Notes: generated by a model from the sequence alone, not told the origin. A stretch of DNA of 64,000 nucleotides from Heligmosomoides polygyrus polygyrus (GCA_947396885.1 OX377202.1:60352034-60416033); one strand, 5' to 3'; shown: positions 1 through 10,936, numbered from the stretch's first letter. Program-made: numbers and translations.

Positions 1-2751
1 TTATATGAGACGGAGTACATAAAAACAAGACAACAAGCCTTGGAAGCGCTAAGCTACTCTGAACAGATTGCCAACAAATTTTGGGCAAAATGGAGCTGCG
101 AGTACCTCACCTTGCTTAGAGAATCGCAAAAGCTTTATCTAAAACAGCGTAGGCACATAGCAAGGTCGATCCCAGAAAAGGGTGAAATCGTCCTCATAGA
201 ACAAGAGTTGTTGCCTCGAGGATGCTGGGTGTATGGGAAAGTGGTTGATCTAACCGTCAGTCACGATGGCCTGGTGAGATCAGCTAAAGTCCTTACTCCA
301 AACGGACATGTCCTGCAGAGACCTCTAAACAAGCTATATGCCCTCGAAGTTCGATGTAGCGAAAATACATCAGACAATGATGTACAAGCATCCCCATCAT
401 GTGAGAACACATCTGAACAAATCCGAATACTTCCGCCCAGGTCAGCAAAAACCAAGGCATACGAAGTCATCAGAGAGTTCGAGAACAGCTTAGAAGATCC
501 TAGCTCCACTCAGCTCGTGGCATGCGAGCAGGTGCCTGACTCACTTGACATCATCACATTGACGTCAAAGCAAAGGGGAAATCCACTTTCCTTTATAAAA
601 GGAGCAAAAGCAAATATAATGCTTATGATAATCACATTTGCTGCTCTGCTAGCTAAGACAGACGCAACTTACGCTAGTTGTGAGAATGGCATAGTGAAAA
701 TACCTGGAAGGAATGCCACTTTTGAACTATGCTTCAACGAAGAGTGCAAAATATTCCAAGGCGATGGACTTGGAAAGACTTACAAGCTTCCAATCTCCCC
801 GCTATACAGCACAACTGACGTTAAGTTGAAGCATGGAGAAGGCACATTTGTTACAATCTGTGCTAATCCCGATTTCTGTTCGAGATCCAACACGTTACTT
901 AGCATATCATTGCTAGGAAATCCACACTGTTGGCCGGTTGGAGCAATTGCAAGCGTAGCCGTTATCACGTATCTGATAGCTCTATTCATGTTTACGCTTG
1001 TTGGTATCATCATATACCTTATCAAGAGCAGGAGTAGTGTGGCTGCACCAGCTGTCCAGATTAACTGTATCAGTGGTGACCACGTGGAAAATATTGGACT
1101 TCATTCCTGGAATCCTTCCCCACTGAACGGTGGTATCCTTATCACACTGTGCATAGCGATTATCACATGTGGGCCGGTTGAGAGCTGCCAACACGGGTTT
1201 ACAAGACATGCAGCTGACATTGTTTGTAGCCAAGACGGTGTCTGCACCTACGAGTTCAGTAGAGAACTCCTGTTCAACAGGATTCAAAACGAACAGTGCA
1301 TTGAAATCCGTCACGAAAACAGACCGGTGGGACTGCTCAAAATGAGGGTTAGATCAATCACCCTCAAGTGTGCTAAAGTGTCCAAATTCTTTACAAAGAG
1401 CACGGAACACAAAGTGTACACCAGCGTGAGATGCGCACAGGCAGGATCCTGTACCGGGAATGTGTGTGACACACTCGGACGAAATGATACCGTTCCTGAA
1501 TTATCTAGGGCGCGAAAGTACCCAGGGTATTCCGGATGCCAGTACACATGCGGTGGTGTTAGCTGTGGATGTTTCCTGCTCTCGCCTGCCTGCACATTCT
1601 ATAAGGTGGCTCACATCCCCATTTCAAGGGCTGTATTCGAAGTTATCGAATGCAGAGAGTGGATACCTGATATCCAGGTGGAGCTAGAAAGCACCCTCAT
1701 GAAAGAAAATAAGGAGGAAACTCTACTCCTGGAACCATATATGACAAGTACGTTCCATAACTTCAACATTACGGCTGTCTCCGTACAAAAACCTTCACTG
1801 GCAATACTTACCAGAAGGTTTGCTGTGTCAAGAAACACGTCAGTCCTTCTTCCGGACCAGTTTGTCGTACCGGTTGAATGTCCTACACGCCTCGACGCGG
1901 TGAATAATTTCCGCAACTGCGCAAATAAGGTAATATGTGACTGTAATACTGGCTGGACTAAACACCATTGCCACTGTCCTGACAACACGCTTCGGAAAGT
2001 TGCTATGGATGATGGTCACAAATTGCCGCTAATTACACCATCTGTGGAAATTCACAGCACTGAAGATGGCATAGTCGCTTTCATGACAGACATCGAGACC
2101 ATAATCACGGTCCAGTCAAAACATTTGTTGGGTAGCACTAGTTTCACCCAAGAGGAGAAATGTTATGCGTCACTTGACGAGCTAGCTGGATGCTACAGCT
2201 GCATTCAAGGTGCGGTAGCGATATCTCATTGTGAAACGAAAGATCCTACAACGATCACGGTACATTGTGATCATCACTCATTCTCCATAGAATGTGGACC
2301 CTCAAACCCAGAAACCAAGGTGAAGTTCAGCTTTGACACAGCAGTGGTCAAACATAACTGCTTCACCTACTGTGGAAGCGAGAAGGTCATGCTGAGCCTA
2401 AATGGTACCCTAAAATACCATACTCTATCGTATGAATCGGTATTTCACTTCAACCACGACAGTTATCGTGAACCAACCTGGATGGAGTCATTGGCAAATA
2501 TACAATTGCCGGATCTCCATCCCTTGGTCGAGATCGCTCGCGCTCACTGGAAGTCGGCTCTTGGAACTGTGACCGTAACAGTAGTACTGTCAGTGTTATC
2601 GTACTTGTTCGGTCCAGTTATCCTGATTACACTGGCAAAAATAGCGTTTGCTCTTTGTAAGACAACCATTCATTTACTGCTCTGGGTATTTTCAACGATA
2701 TGGAGGTCCACGAAAAGTCTCCGTAACATGAAGGAGCACGGAAGCCAATAA
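1..2751 (+). CDS. BEL/Pao retroelement: pol C-terminus fused in frame to an env-like glycoprotein (5' end outside window)
   Basis: The frame is open from the window edge and runs without a stop to TAA at 2749-2751, so this is the 3' part of a longer polyprotein. The first ~110 codons resemble the domain that follows the integrase in BEL/Pao pol (basic, with a small beta-rich GEIVLIEQE...GKVVDL segment). A hydrophobic signal-like segment follows near nt 610-660, then a short cysteine-bearing ectodomain, a membrane segment near nt 940-1025, a second hydrophobic segment near nt 1120-1180, a long cysteine-rich ectodomain with several N-glycosylation sequons, and a C-terminal membrane anchor near nt 2560-2690 with a short basic tail. 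This two-glycoprotein layout matches the phlebovirus-like Gn/Gc env of nematode BEL elements such as Cer7; that link is from family knowledge, not a search. The env is intact. Whether the upstream gag-pol is intact cannot be seen. An env from another source is possible. Confidence 0.8.
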   Translation, partial: LYETEYIKTRQQALEALSYSEQIANKFWAKWSCEYLTLLRESQKLYLKQRRHIARSIPEKGEIVLIEQELLPRGCWVYGKVVDLTVSHDGLVRSAKVLTPNGHVLQRPLNKLYALEVRCSENTSDNDVQASPSCENTSEQIRILPPRSAKTKAYEVIREFENSLEDPSSTQLVACEQVPDSLDIITLTSKQRGNPLSFIKGAKANIMLMIITFAALLAKTDATYASCENGIVKIPGRNATFELCFNEECKIFQGDGLGKTYKLPISPLYSTTDVKLKHGEGTFVTICANPDFCSRSNTLLSISLLGNPHCWPVGAIASVAVITYLIALFMFTLVGIIIYLIKSRSSVAAPAVQINCISGDHVENIGLHSWNPSPLNGGILITLCIAIITCGPVESCQHGFTRHAADIVCSQDGVCTYEFSRELLFNRIQNEQCIEIRHENRPVGLLKMRVRSITLKCAKVSKFFTKSTEHKVYTSVRCAQAGSCTGNVCDTLGRNDTVPELSRARKYPGYSGCQYTCGGVSCGCFLLSPACTFYKVAHIPISRAVFEVIECREWIPDIQVELESTLMKENKEETLLLEPYMTSTFHNFNITAVSVQKPSLAILTRRFAVSRNTSVLLPDQFVVPVECPTRLDAVNNFRNCANKVICDCNTGWTKHHCHCPDNTLRKVAMDDGHKLPLITPSVEIHSTEDGIVAFMTDIETIITVQSKHLLGSTSFTQEEKCYASLDELAGCYSCIQGAVAISHCETKDPTTITVHCDHHSFSIECGPSNPETKVKFSFDTAVVKHNCFTYCGSEKVMLSLNGTLKYHTLSYESVFHFNHDSYREPTWMESLANIQLPDLHPLVEIARAHWKSALGTVTVTVVLSVLSYLFGPVILITLAKIAFALCKTTIHLLLWVFSTIWRSTKSLRNMKEHGSQ

Positions 2752-3156
2752 CGGACTCCATCTTCGCACAGGATTAGTTGTACGCATCCGTGCACAACTT
2801 CTCACTGTGCTTTGCTTTCCACCTTAACTATGTTTTCTGTAATTTTTATCTATAGTATCGCCCATCAATCGACACCTCAATTCTATCAACGTCATTCACC
2901 AGTAATATCACCTCTAAGCCGATCACACAACAAGGACGATGGACGATCAACTCGAACCAATGGCAGAAGCGAAGCCATGGGAACGACCATGGGCCTTCCA
3001 TAACCTTTTACGATGCCCTATAGCAATTTTCGCTAATTTTGTCATGTATCTACAAGCTAGTGATTCGCTCCTTGTAGGCCATTATATTACCATAGCTTCC
3101 CCATTACATATCCATTGTATTCACCTCGTTTTTCTTTCCTTTTGTTGCCTCGGAGT
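2752..3156 (+). other. Untranslated region between env stop and probable 3' LTR
   Basis: No recognised domain. An ATG-initiated frame at 2939-3202 (87 codons) has a hydrophobic stretch in its second half and overlaps the proposed LTR start. It could be a small accessory frame but is short enough to be chance. Confidence 0.3.
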
Positions 3157-3505
3157 GTTCTGGCATTCCGCCAGAACTGTCGGTCCCCTCTCTTCATCCT
3201 AGTCCAGAGGTACTTATCTCTTCTCCATGGGTGCTTATCTGACACTCCATGACGGGAAGTCTGTCATAAGTGTTTGTTTGGCGTGACCTCGCCTGATAGA
3301 AAGAGGCCACGCCTGTGTCTGTGGGATTGGTCATAGACATCAACATATTCTACCACTGACCACTACGGTCCTGTAATAAACCTCTTGTGTAGCCATCATA
3401 CTCACAGAGGTAAGCACAAAGGAGCCATAATACTCCTAGTGCATCAGAGCGCCGTCATACGCTCATAAACCGGGACACCGGGATGAACGTCGCTTACAAA
3501 AAACA
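3157..3505 (+). repeat. Probable 3' LTR of the BEL/Pao element
   Basis: The stretch begins TGTTCTGGCATT, ends near AAAAACA, and holds a polyadenylation signal AATAAA at 3375-3380, as expected for an R region. It lies downstream of env in the right orientation. The 5' LTR is outside the window, so the boundaries cannot be confirmed by comparison and no convincing polypurine tract is seen. Boundaries are a guess. Confidence 0.3.
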
Positions 3506-3529
3506 TCATTGTGCCACATTCGAAACAAC

Positions 3530-3845
3530 CACGTATTCGAAATTCGAATATTATTCGAATTTTCGGACCTTGAATAATCGAATCCGAAGAATTATTTGAA
3601 TTCTCCAACCTCGAATAATCGAATTCGAATAATTATTCGAAATTTCGCACCTCGAATAATCGAATTCGGATAATTATTCGAATTTTAGATCCTCGAATAA
3701 TCTAATTCGAATAATTATCCGAATTTGCAAAACTCGAGTAATCGAATTCGAATAATTATTCGAATTTGCGAAACTCGGATAATCAACTAATCGAAAAACG
3801 AATTCAAATAAATTATTCGATTAATTATTCGAATTCGATCGATCA
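3530..3845. repeat. TTCGAA-rich AT satellite array 1
   Basis: Irregular tandem copies of a unit of roughly 60 bp built from ATTCGAATAATTATTCGAA-like palindromic words, separated by short spacers such as TGCGAAACTCG. Every unit is self-complementary, so the array could extrude hairpins. It abuts the LINE fragment that follows. Related arrays are at 12.25, 13.99, 35.55, 41.39, 59.40 and 60.37 kb. Confidence 0.85.
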
Positions 3846-4640
3846 CACGAGATCTTCAGAACCCCGTCCCCTGGACGTTGCTTTATGCTGATGACGTAAT
3901 ACTCGCTAGCGAAGATAAAGGTAAACTCGAGCGAGAGGTGCAAGCTTGGTGTGATCGCTTGGAGCGGTTTGGACTCGAATTAAACGTGAAGAAGAGCGAA
4001 TATCTAGCGACGGACGTTACTGAGTCCAACTCCATCAAGGTAAACGGCATCGAGCTCCCACTCACTTCAGTCTTTAAGTACCTGGGATCAGCAATAGCGT
4101 CTGACGGCGGTGTGATGGTTGAAGTGAACTCACGCATGAGTGCAGCTTGGCCCAAGTGGCGTTCGCTGACTGGCGTGCTCTGCGATAGGAAAATACCAAA
4201 GCACCTGAAGTCGAAGATCTACAGAGCAGTCGTCAAACCGGTAGCGATGTACGGCGCTGAGTGCTGGCCTACCACTAACGAAGTTAATGCTGCGCTGGAC
4301 GGCTGGAGTCACCCGCATGGACCGCGTCAGAAATGATGCTGTTCGGCGAAGTTCGGTGTCGCGCCGATAGCGGACAAGATTCGTGAAGCTCGCTTGCGAT
4401 GGTACGGCCACGTTGTGCGTGGGAAAGAATACAGCGTCCGCAAGATAGGCCTTGAGTTGGAAGTGTCAGGAAAACAGCCTAGAGGACGCCCGAAGCAGCG
4501 TTGGTCCGATACGTTACACATGGACATGAAAGTAAATGACGTCCACCCTGATGAAGCGCAGGATCGAGAAAGGTGGCGTCACGACACCAGAAGAGCCGAC
4601 CCCGCGACGAAGCGGGACAAACGCCGAAGAAGAAGAAGGT
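3845..4640 (+). pseudogene. Non-LTR retrotransposon reverse transcriptase, 3' fragment, frameshifted
   Basis: The fragment starts just before the RT catalytic box LLYADDVILASE (about 3880-3915) and continues through the thumb region (KSEYLATD, FKYLGS, MYGAECW), then the C-terminal RLRWYGHVVRG...PRGRPKQRW region typical of LINE ORF2 tails. The first frame stops at 4336 and the reading continues in another frame from about 4360, so at least one frameshift lies near 4300-4390. The endonuclease and RT motifs 0-B are absent (5' truncation). It ends in a GAA-rich tail near 4620-4640. It differs from the RTE copies elsewhere in the window (YADD rather than FADD), so it is another LINE family; clade not decided. 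Confidence 0.8.
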
Positions 4641-4699
4641 GTGCGGAATTTCCGTTTCCGTGTTCCGAATTCCGGTTTCCGGCCATTTTGGGCTCTTCC

Positions 4700-4900
4700 T
4701 TTCCGTTCCTTGTTCCGCCTGTTTTTGACAAAAATGTTTTGCGCGCCATGGAGCAACGCTGTTACAGTAAGATTGCGCGTTTACTTAAGTGTGCCCGGTG
4801 TAGCGGTGGAAACACGCGGCCGAGCGCTACATTATGCTAATATTCTGCCGCTACGGGTTAGACTTCTTCCGAACGGATACAAGCGTGCGCTATGACATCA
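4700..4900 (+). repeat. Inverted repeat arm A (partner at 6950-7130)
   Basis: About 180 bp including GCGCGCCATGGAGCAACGCT and GGTGGAAACACGCGGCCG is found in reverse complement at 6950-7130 with scattered mismatches. The two arms bound about 2.0 kb. They may be ends of one element or two copies of one repeat in opposite orientation. Confidence 0.7.
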
Positions 4901-4959
4901 CATTTCATCACCGCCTTATTTCTACAAGAAAAAGTTACAAATAGCACCAAAAACTATTT

Positions 4960-5620
4960 TATTGATGAAATTCTAGGGGTGTGTAATAAGAAGGCGACCA
5001 AATACTCAGCTCACTTAAGGGTGAGTTATATAAGCTAATAGCGAGAAACAGTTAAAGATGTTTACGCTTAATTCCAGACAGGGCAACTTTCAAATTACCC
5101 TGCCTTTGCGAACCCAAGCTTGGCTGAAAACAGAGTTGAGTGCGCGTCGCTAGTTGAGTGGTTTCTCCCGCTTCTCCATACCTAACCACCACGAACTCTC
5201 CACGGCTGCACTACATATGGATCCTTTTAGTAGAATGTCCGCAGCCTAACTGCTCCGTCTAGGTTGTGTTCACAACCTATTGCAGCTCGTCAAGCCTAAT
5301 CCAATGTCGGATATTTCGGTTCAATCGCTGTGCCAGAGGTGTGATGAATTTGGGAAGAGGTGACTTAAGACAGAAATACTGCGCTCCTCTGTATATGGAT
5401 GTTACTTTGAAAACTGGGCAAGCCACTGCCGAAAATTGAGAACCCAAGACTTTGTTGAAAACGGACCAGAACCGAGCGTAGGTCCCACATACGTTCATCG
5501 CTGGCCTGTCCCAGTCTACCGTCAAAAAATGGAGGACCTGGGCAGGTAAAAGCCACAGTAGCCCAGCGCACGAAGTATTTCCGCTGTCAACGAACCACTA
5601 CAGACTCATGCCTTCCGGGT
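4960..5620. other. No recognisable feature
   Basis: Short frames only; no protein domain, RNA gene or repeat recognised. Confidence 0.4.
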
Positions 5621-5624
5621 GCGC

Positions 5625-6046
5625 ACGAATGCGCACGATTTTGGGGGCGGGGTCTCCGGCACTGGGGACGAGCAGTCGCGACGATGCTCACGTGATTCCA
5701 GCGCGTTTGTTGATTGAGTCAGGAGGATCGAGGCTTGTCTCACGCATGTTTAAGGCTCATAATCGAATTTGGCATTGTTTTAATACCAGGTTTTTCAGAA
5801 AACGGCTGAGCTCTTCAGTTTTTCAGCCATTTGTTATCATTCATTCGCCGTTTTGAAAGAGCACACATGTGAAAGAGGGGCCTGTCGACTAGAGTAGCAT
5901 GGTTGTATACATTGGCGGTGAAAGAATGTGTCAGACGGCGAGGAAAGCATGGTTGGCGCGGAGAGCGCGATACAACGCGACATCTTGTCCCAAATGGCGG
6001 CCACTGCCGTTGTTCCCGCCCCCAAAATCGTGCGCATTTGCATCCA
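5625..6046. mobile_element. TIR element (intact copy), non-autonomous
   Basis: The ends are inverted copies of CGCACGATTTTGGGGGCGG (left near 5635, right complement near 6015-6036), giving an element of about 0.42 kb with no coding capacity. A second copy of the same element at 17.6 and 19.6 kb is split by an insertion. The inner sequence contains CATTCATTCGCCGT and a GTGTCAGACGGCGAG word, both shared between copies. Confidence 0.7.
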
Positions 6047-6049
6047 CCC

Positions 6050-6949
6050 ATGCCTTCCTCCTCTATATTGAGGATTTTCTGTCTGGAAGCTTGGATGAAA
6101 CCTTCGTAAGTGCCACCATGGTTCTCATCGCTTTCCAGGGTCTATTAAGGATTAGCAAGCTTTGCGCGCTTTTGCGCTTTTTTTTTTCAACACTTTTCTT
6201 ATAAAAGTGAAGGCACATTCTCATCCCTGTCCATGACCGATCAGGCTGAACAGGGACTAATATGGTTATTTAATTTGACCTGACCCAGACATCATTGTGG
6301 CAGCGATTCTGTAGAATCAGAAGCATACCAGTCTTAGTTATTAACTCAAAGATTGCAACACTGTGAGGCAGCTGTAACAACCAGCGAATTGGGTCATTCA
6401 GATTTGGAGAGGAATCTAGTCAACTCACATGAGGTGACTCCAAGTTATAGAATTGATTCTACACCTGATTTGATCCCTAGTTGGTTCCAAGTTATAGAAC
6501 AACTGACCATCGAGATAAAACATGAGTACTAAAAAGGCTATCGGCTATACCAGCCCGTAATTGCGAGTGCAAATGACCCTTTGTCGTGGTGTCGATGGTG
6601 TCGTGACGAAGTATTGGGCTTTTGAAGTCAACGAAGTGGAATTCTCCATCGCCATTGCTGATACACTTCAGACCTCCTCGCATGATTGTAAGTTTCTAGG
6701 CACACTTTAGGGATTCATGTTCACGTGCTGCACTTGTTCCGACCCAAGGTTTGAAGCGGTTTTGACAGTAAACTGTTGCATAGAACAAAGAACTGATAGA
6801 AAAATTTAAGAAATCGTACATCCTTCCAACGGACAAATTCGTGTGAATAGTACTCAAGCGTTAGATAACGCTGTACATTTAATCTTCTCATGCCTTGCAT
6901 GTGTAGTCCATTGGACCCGCAATTACTTTCAGGGCTAATACATCCTACT
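6050..6949. other. No recognisable feature
   Basis: Includes a pyrimidine run near 6176-6190. No gene or repeat family identified. Confidence 0.4.
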
Positions 6950-7130
6950 CTGATGCCTAGTACGCGTATGTTCCAAAACGGATGCGAAACAGCCGCAAAG
7001 GCTGAATATTAGCATACTGTTGCGGTCGGCCGCGTGTTTCCACCGCTGGACGGCGCACACTTAAGCCCACGCGCAATCTTGCTGTAACAGCGTTACTCCA
7101 TGGCGCGCAAAACATTCTTGAGGGAAGTTT
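6950..7130 (-). repeat. Inverted repeat arm B (partner at 4700-4900)
   Basis: Reverse complement of the arm at 4.7-4.9 kb; includes the complement of the GGTGGAAACACGCGGCCG word and of the GCGCGCCATGGAG word. Confidence 0.7.
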
Positions 7131-7394
7131 GGCGAAGAATTTTTTTAACATTTCCTCAACCTCTGGAGTCCTGAAAGTACAATAGTGCCAGTAAAATCAG
7201 TTTTATACTGTAGTGAAAGTAAAAAGGCCCAAAGAAGAAAAGAAGACGGTCGGGTGTTCTATTCTCGGGGCTTCAATAGTCTGTGAAAGATGACGGGAGT
7301 GAGCAGGCATGCCCTCTTACAGACGCCTGGCGAGCCTGGGCGACGTAGACGAGGCTCTTAGCAGGGCGTGCCTACTTCTATGTCGGCGGAGAGG

Positions 7395-7515
7395 CACGGA
7401 TAGGGAACGGCATTATATCTCGGCGCCCGGCTGGCGCGGCTTTTTCGCGCGGTCGCGGCGCGGCTGCGCACCGGTCACAACGGGGCAGAGAAACCGACGC
7501 TCCTCCGACCGTCTA
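7395..7515 (+). repeat. 115-bp GC-rich inverted repeat, copy 1
   Basis: An almost identical segment occurs in reverse complement at 10090-10205. It includes CGGCATTATATCTCGGCGCC and GGTTTCTCTGCCCCGTTGTG (on opposite strands). The strong identity suggests recent origin or gene conversion. Confidence 0.8.
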
Positions 7516-7746
7516 AGGACACGGGTCAACCAGGCGAGCGAAAAGACGAGAGCGCAGAGAAAGAGACACAACGGCTGCGATCCGAGGGCTACCGGCCGAA
7601 TGAGCTGACTCAGTGAGAGTACACTCTCATCGCCAGCGTCTCAATAACCACTGGCAGTCGCGGAGGCGTCCAGTGGAGGGAGGCTGAATTCCAAGAAGGA
7701 GAAAACTTTGCAACTTCCGTAGTTTACAGACGTTCCTAAAGAGACA

Positions 7747-8490
7747 ATTATAAACGGCGGATATCAGGACCGACTCACCGTAACCGCAGTGCGGGTCGCG
7801 CCGAGACTTTGCTGTCTGCGCCCTCCTAGCTCAGAGATCGCGCGTCCGCGTCCACGCTGCGACGTCCGATCGATGTCTTGTACGCCCGCGATGGCACCGT
7901 GTACAAGTGGGTCGTGGTGCAGTAGGTAGAGGGTTTACTTCATACGAGGGATGTCGGGGGTTCGGTTCCCGGACGCCGCGGCGTTTTTGCACTTCAGCTG
8001 AGTATCTGAGATCTGGGAGGTTTCGACGTCTACACGACGTTACGAGTTTTTTGCGCATTGTTTCAGCCGTATGCGCTTCGCCGCTCGAAGAGCGCAGAAC
8101 CCAGCCGCGAACTCCCCCTGAGCGAAGAAAGCAGTCTCCATACGAGCAGCTTGTATGGCACACACCCTGGAGTCCCTTCCCTAGCCTGGCTCTGCGCTCG
8201 AAGAGCGCAGAACCCAGCCGCGAACTCCCCCTGAGCGAAGAAAGCAGTCTCCATACGAGCTGCTTGTATGGCACACACCCTGGAGTCCCTTCCCTAGCCT
8301 GGCTCTGCGCTCGAAGAGCGCAGAACCCAGCCGCGAACTCCCCCTGAGCGAAGAAAGCAGTCTCCATACGAGCAGCTTGTATGGCACACCATGGAGTCCT
8401 TCCCTAGTCTTGTTCTGCGATTGCACAATGGACGTCTCACCCGATGCCTAAGGTTACGGTGAGCCGGTCCTGATATCCGCCGTTTATAAT
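7747..8490. mobile_element. TIR transposon carrying a tRNA-like head and a 113-bp tandem array
   Basis: Left end (TTATAAACGGCGGATATCAG, from about 7748) and right end (complement, to about 8488) are inverted repeats of about 40 bp, the inner part including a GGTTACGGTGAG word. Inside, about 7900-7985 looks tRNA-derived: TGGTGCAGTAGGTAGAGG as A box and GGTTCGGTTCC as B box. Then come about three copies of a 113-bp unit (8089-8400). No transposase frame. The terminal TTATAA may include the target duplication. Confidence 0.75.
8089..8420. repeat. 113-bp tandem repeat, three copies
   Basis: The word AGCGCAGAACCCAGCCGC recurs at 8091, 8204 and 8317, an exact 113-bp period. Each unit carries the near-perfect palindrome TCTGCGCTCGAAGAGCGCAGA. 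The same family forms the larger array at 51.2-52.1 kb. Confidence 0.9.
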
Positions 8491-8953
8491 CCTGTTTCCT
8501 AAAGGTCATGAAACAGACGTCTGGGAGCTGCTACATTTTAGGCGGTACGGCAGACATCAATTAGTGAAGGTTTACAGGTCTAGCAAAACTAAATTTATAG
8601 AAAGCAATTTTAGGCGACAAAATTTGGCTCCTGCTTGCATAATACCAAGGTTTTCCAGAAAGCACATGCCAGAGAAAGACAGGAAGCAACAAATTTAAGT
8701 GGCTCATCCTCATTTCTTTTCTATTATTCGCCTTCCTTAGAGAGGGCATTTATGAACAGATGCAATCCTAAAGGACGATCGGGAAGTATTGACGACCCAC
8801 TTCAGCGTCTTCACTGCCTCTCTCCTTAAGCTTCCTCTTTTCTGAGAGTCTTACGTTTACTGTATTACGAGCCATAGTGATGTAATATACTCATTTGCAT
8901 ACAGCAAGAAGCAATGAACAAATCTGTTAGGTTGCAGTGGAGATCTAGTTGCT
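8491..8953. other. No recognisable feature
   Basis: AT-rich sequence with short frames only. Confidence 0.4.
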
Positions 8954-9306
8954 GAATTGAGCGCAAATCGGGTCGGGGGGAGGGGGGTCACCCCCTAAAA
9001 AGTGTCACCAACACAAAAACAAAGCGACAAAACACACTGATAGTGAAGAATAGGTACAAACAATGCTATAGCACAGATTTGGGCAGGGGAAGGGACTCCA
9101 GGATGTGGCTCAAGTGACGCGCCCGTGTTAAAATTGCCTACATCCTGGAGCTTCCTCCCTTGCCCAATTCGGAAGCATATAAAACACGGATATGTAATCG
9201 AAACAAGGAGATAAGACTGCATTTACATTCGCTGTATGTAGCTACTCGCCGCGGCAGGCCATGTTGACCCCCCTCCCCCCCCCCGACCCGATTTGCGCCC
9301 TGAATT
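8954..9306. mobile_element. G-rich TIR element of about 350 bp
   Basis: Left GCGCAAATCGGGTCGGGGGG (about 8960) and right complement ending near 9300 form inverted ends, each with runs of six or more G or C. The interior (9075-9245) is shared with 27745-27905. No coding capacity. Confidence 0.7.
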
Positions 9307-9483
9307 GCTCCATATGTAAATTTTCTCCAACCAAGCCTATGTACATCATCGCTCAAAGTTATGTTGTTCCGTTCTGAAGTTATGTTTTGAGAAATAACGA
9401 GCTTGAAATCTCATTGTTCTATAGAAGTAAAGCGACTTAACCTAATTCAAGCAGCTCGGTACTTTCGTGTAACCTTAAGCAAC

Positions 9484-9712
9484 TAATGGTTCAATCCCAA
9501 TGCAGGGGGGCACCTGATCCGCTGCAGCCATTTCATGCCTTTCTATCTAAATTTTTTTCAATATTCCGGCGACGGGACCTGCTGTTTTCACGGCAAGGTA
9601 TCAGGTAAGCACTTTTATATGTTATACTGTGTGAGTTTATCTTCAAATACTACATATTTACAAGTGACTATGGAGTGCCCCCCCCCCTCATTGGGATTGA
9701 ACCCAACTAATC
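9484..9712. mobile_element. Short TIR element with C-rich ends
   Basis: GGTTCAATCCCAATGCAG near 9487 is mirrored by TCATTGGGATTGAACC near 9690. The G/C run next to each end resembles the element at 8954 and the one at 24622. About 225 bp, non-coding. Confidence 0.6.
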
Positions 9713-10089
9713 AAGCACACCACTGTAGCGCTCTTCATTGGTTGTTGAACAAAGTATTGCGATGGCAATGATCGCTCCTCATATTAAAACCCACAGTAGA
9801 AATCAAAATTGTGACGAGATTAAGATTAAAACTTAGGCAGTCAAAATTAATTGCAGCCCCTGATAGAAGAATATGCAAGGGAGCGATCCATCTCAAAGAC
9901 ATTTCTATTCGAATCGCTCTACACTATCGCAAGCGATTCCGAAAGAAAGACTTGAGATAGCAACGCGCGGTTATCAATAACTAATAACGGATGCTTCGAT
10001 GAACTCACCTGTGAAGAAGAAAGGGTAGAGAGACCATCACAGTACACAATATAGCGATAGGAAGTGAAGGCAGTGAGGTGCGGTGGGCC
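9713..10089. other. No recognisable feature
   Basis: No gene or repeat family identified. Confidence 0.4.
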
Positions 10090-10205
10090 AGCAGTCGGAG
10101 GAGCGTCGGTTTCTCTGCCCCGTTGTGACCGGTGCGCAGCCGCGCCGCGACCGCGCGAAAAAGCCGCGCCAGCCGGGCGCCGAGATATAATGCCGTTCAC
10201 GGATA
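10090..10205 (-). repeat. 115-bp GC-rich inverted repeat, copy 2
   Basis: Reverse complement of 7395-7515, nearly identical. Confidence 0.8.
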
Positions 10206-10936
10206 GGATACAACCCGATGATGACGAAATCGGCGGCAATTTTGGAAAATAGGGGCTGGTATAAAAGGTGTGAGGGCAGTACAGACAATGCACGTGCTTT
10301 CACGACCTAAATCTGGTTGCGGGGCCACTCGTCCCAGCGAGCGCGGTTTCGGGCGTGGTAGGTTAGAGTCCAGATGGAAGAGTCCGGCCAAGAGTTCTGT
10401 GCTCCAACGGAAGGGACTCCGGGGTGTGGCGAGACGCGAAACAAAACAGGGCTGGTGCGCCGAAACTGCGCTCGCAGGGGGAGGGTTCCCCCGAACCCTA
10501 CTAGCGCGCGCTTCGAAATGGTTGACGGACAACTCGGCCCCGTTCGTCCCCGCCACTGCTGAGTCACGTCGATTTGCAGCGCGTCTGCCACCTCTCGCTG
10601 CCTCCCCGCTGTTTCGCGCGCATTTACCATCTCGCTGGGAACAGGCTGTTTGCACGACCGGCGTCTCATCATAGCGTGATATATTTCCACACCAATCGTA
10701 CTGTTGGTGATATCACTGAGGAAATGCACTGATCCGGCCACAACGGTCACCGAGTTTCTGTAGGATGTTTGGAAACATGTTTGAGACTTGTCTCTTGTTT
10801 GAGATAGATATTTGAGAACACTCTTTACCAAAGCGGTTGAAGTACAAATGGCACATACGAATAAAAACAACTGCATCGTGTGAAGCATGAGATTGCATTT
10901 GTGAGCAAGCATATACCTGAATACAAAGGCAAGTGT
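10206..10936. other. Repeat remnants, no gene
   Basis: The stretch 10390-10450 holds a single diverged piece of the 113-bp family (GGAAGGGACTCC). Long frames on both strands here follow from high GC and few stops; no domain is recognisable. Confidence 0.4.

Noticed and set aside
3530..3845. CRISPR-like array
   Set aside because: Repeats are AT-rich palindromic satellite with irregular spacers in a eukaryotic genome; no cas-like genes.
7831..8426. - strand frames of 178 and 81 codons
   Set aside because: Same cause: translation of the 113-bp repeat.
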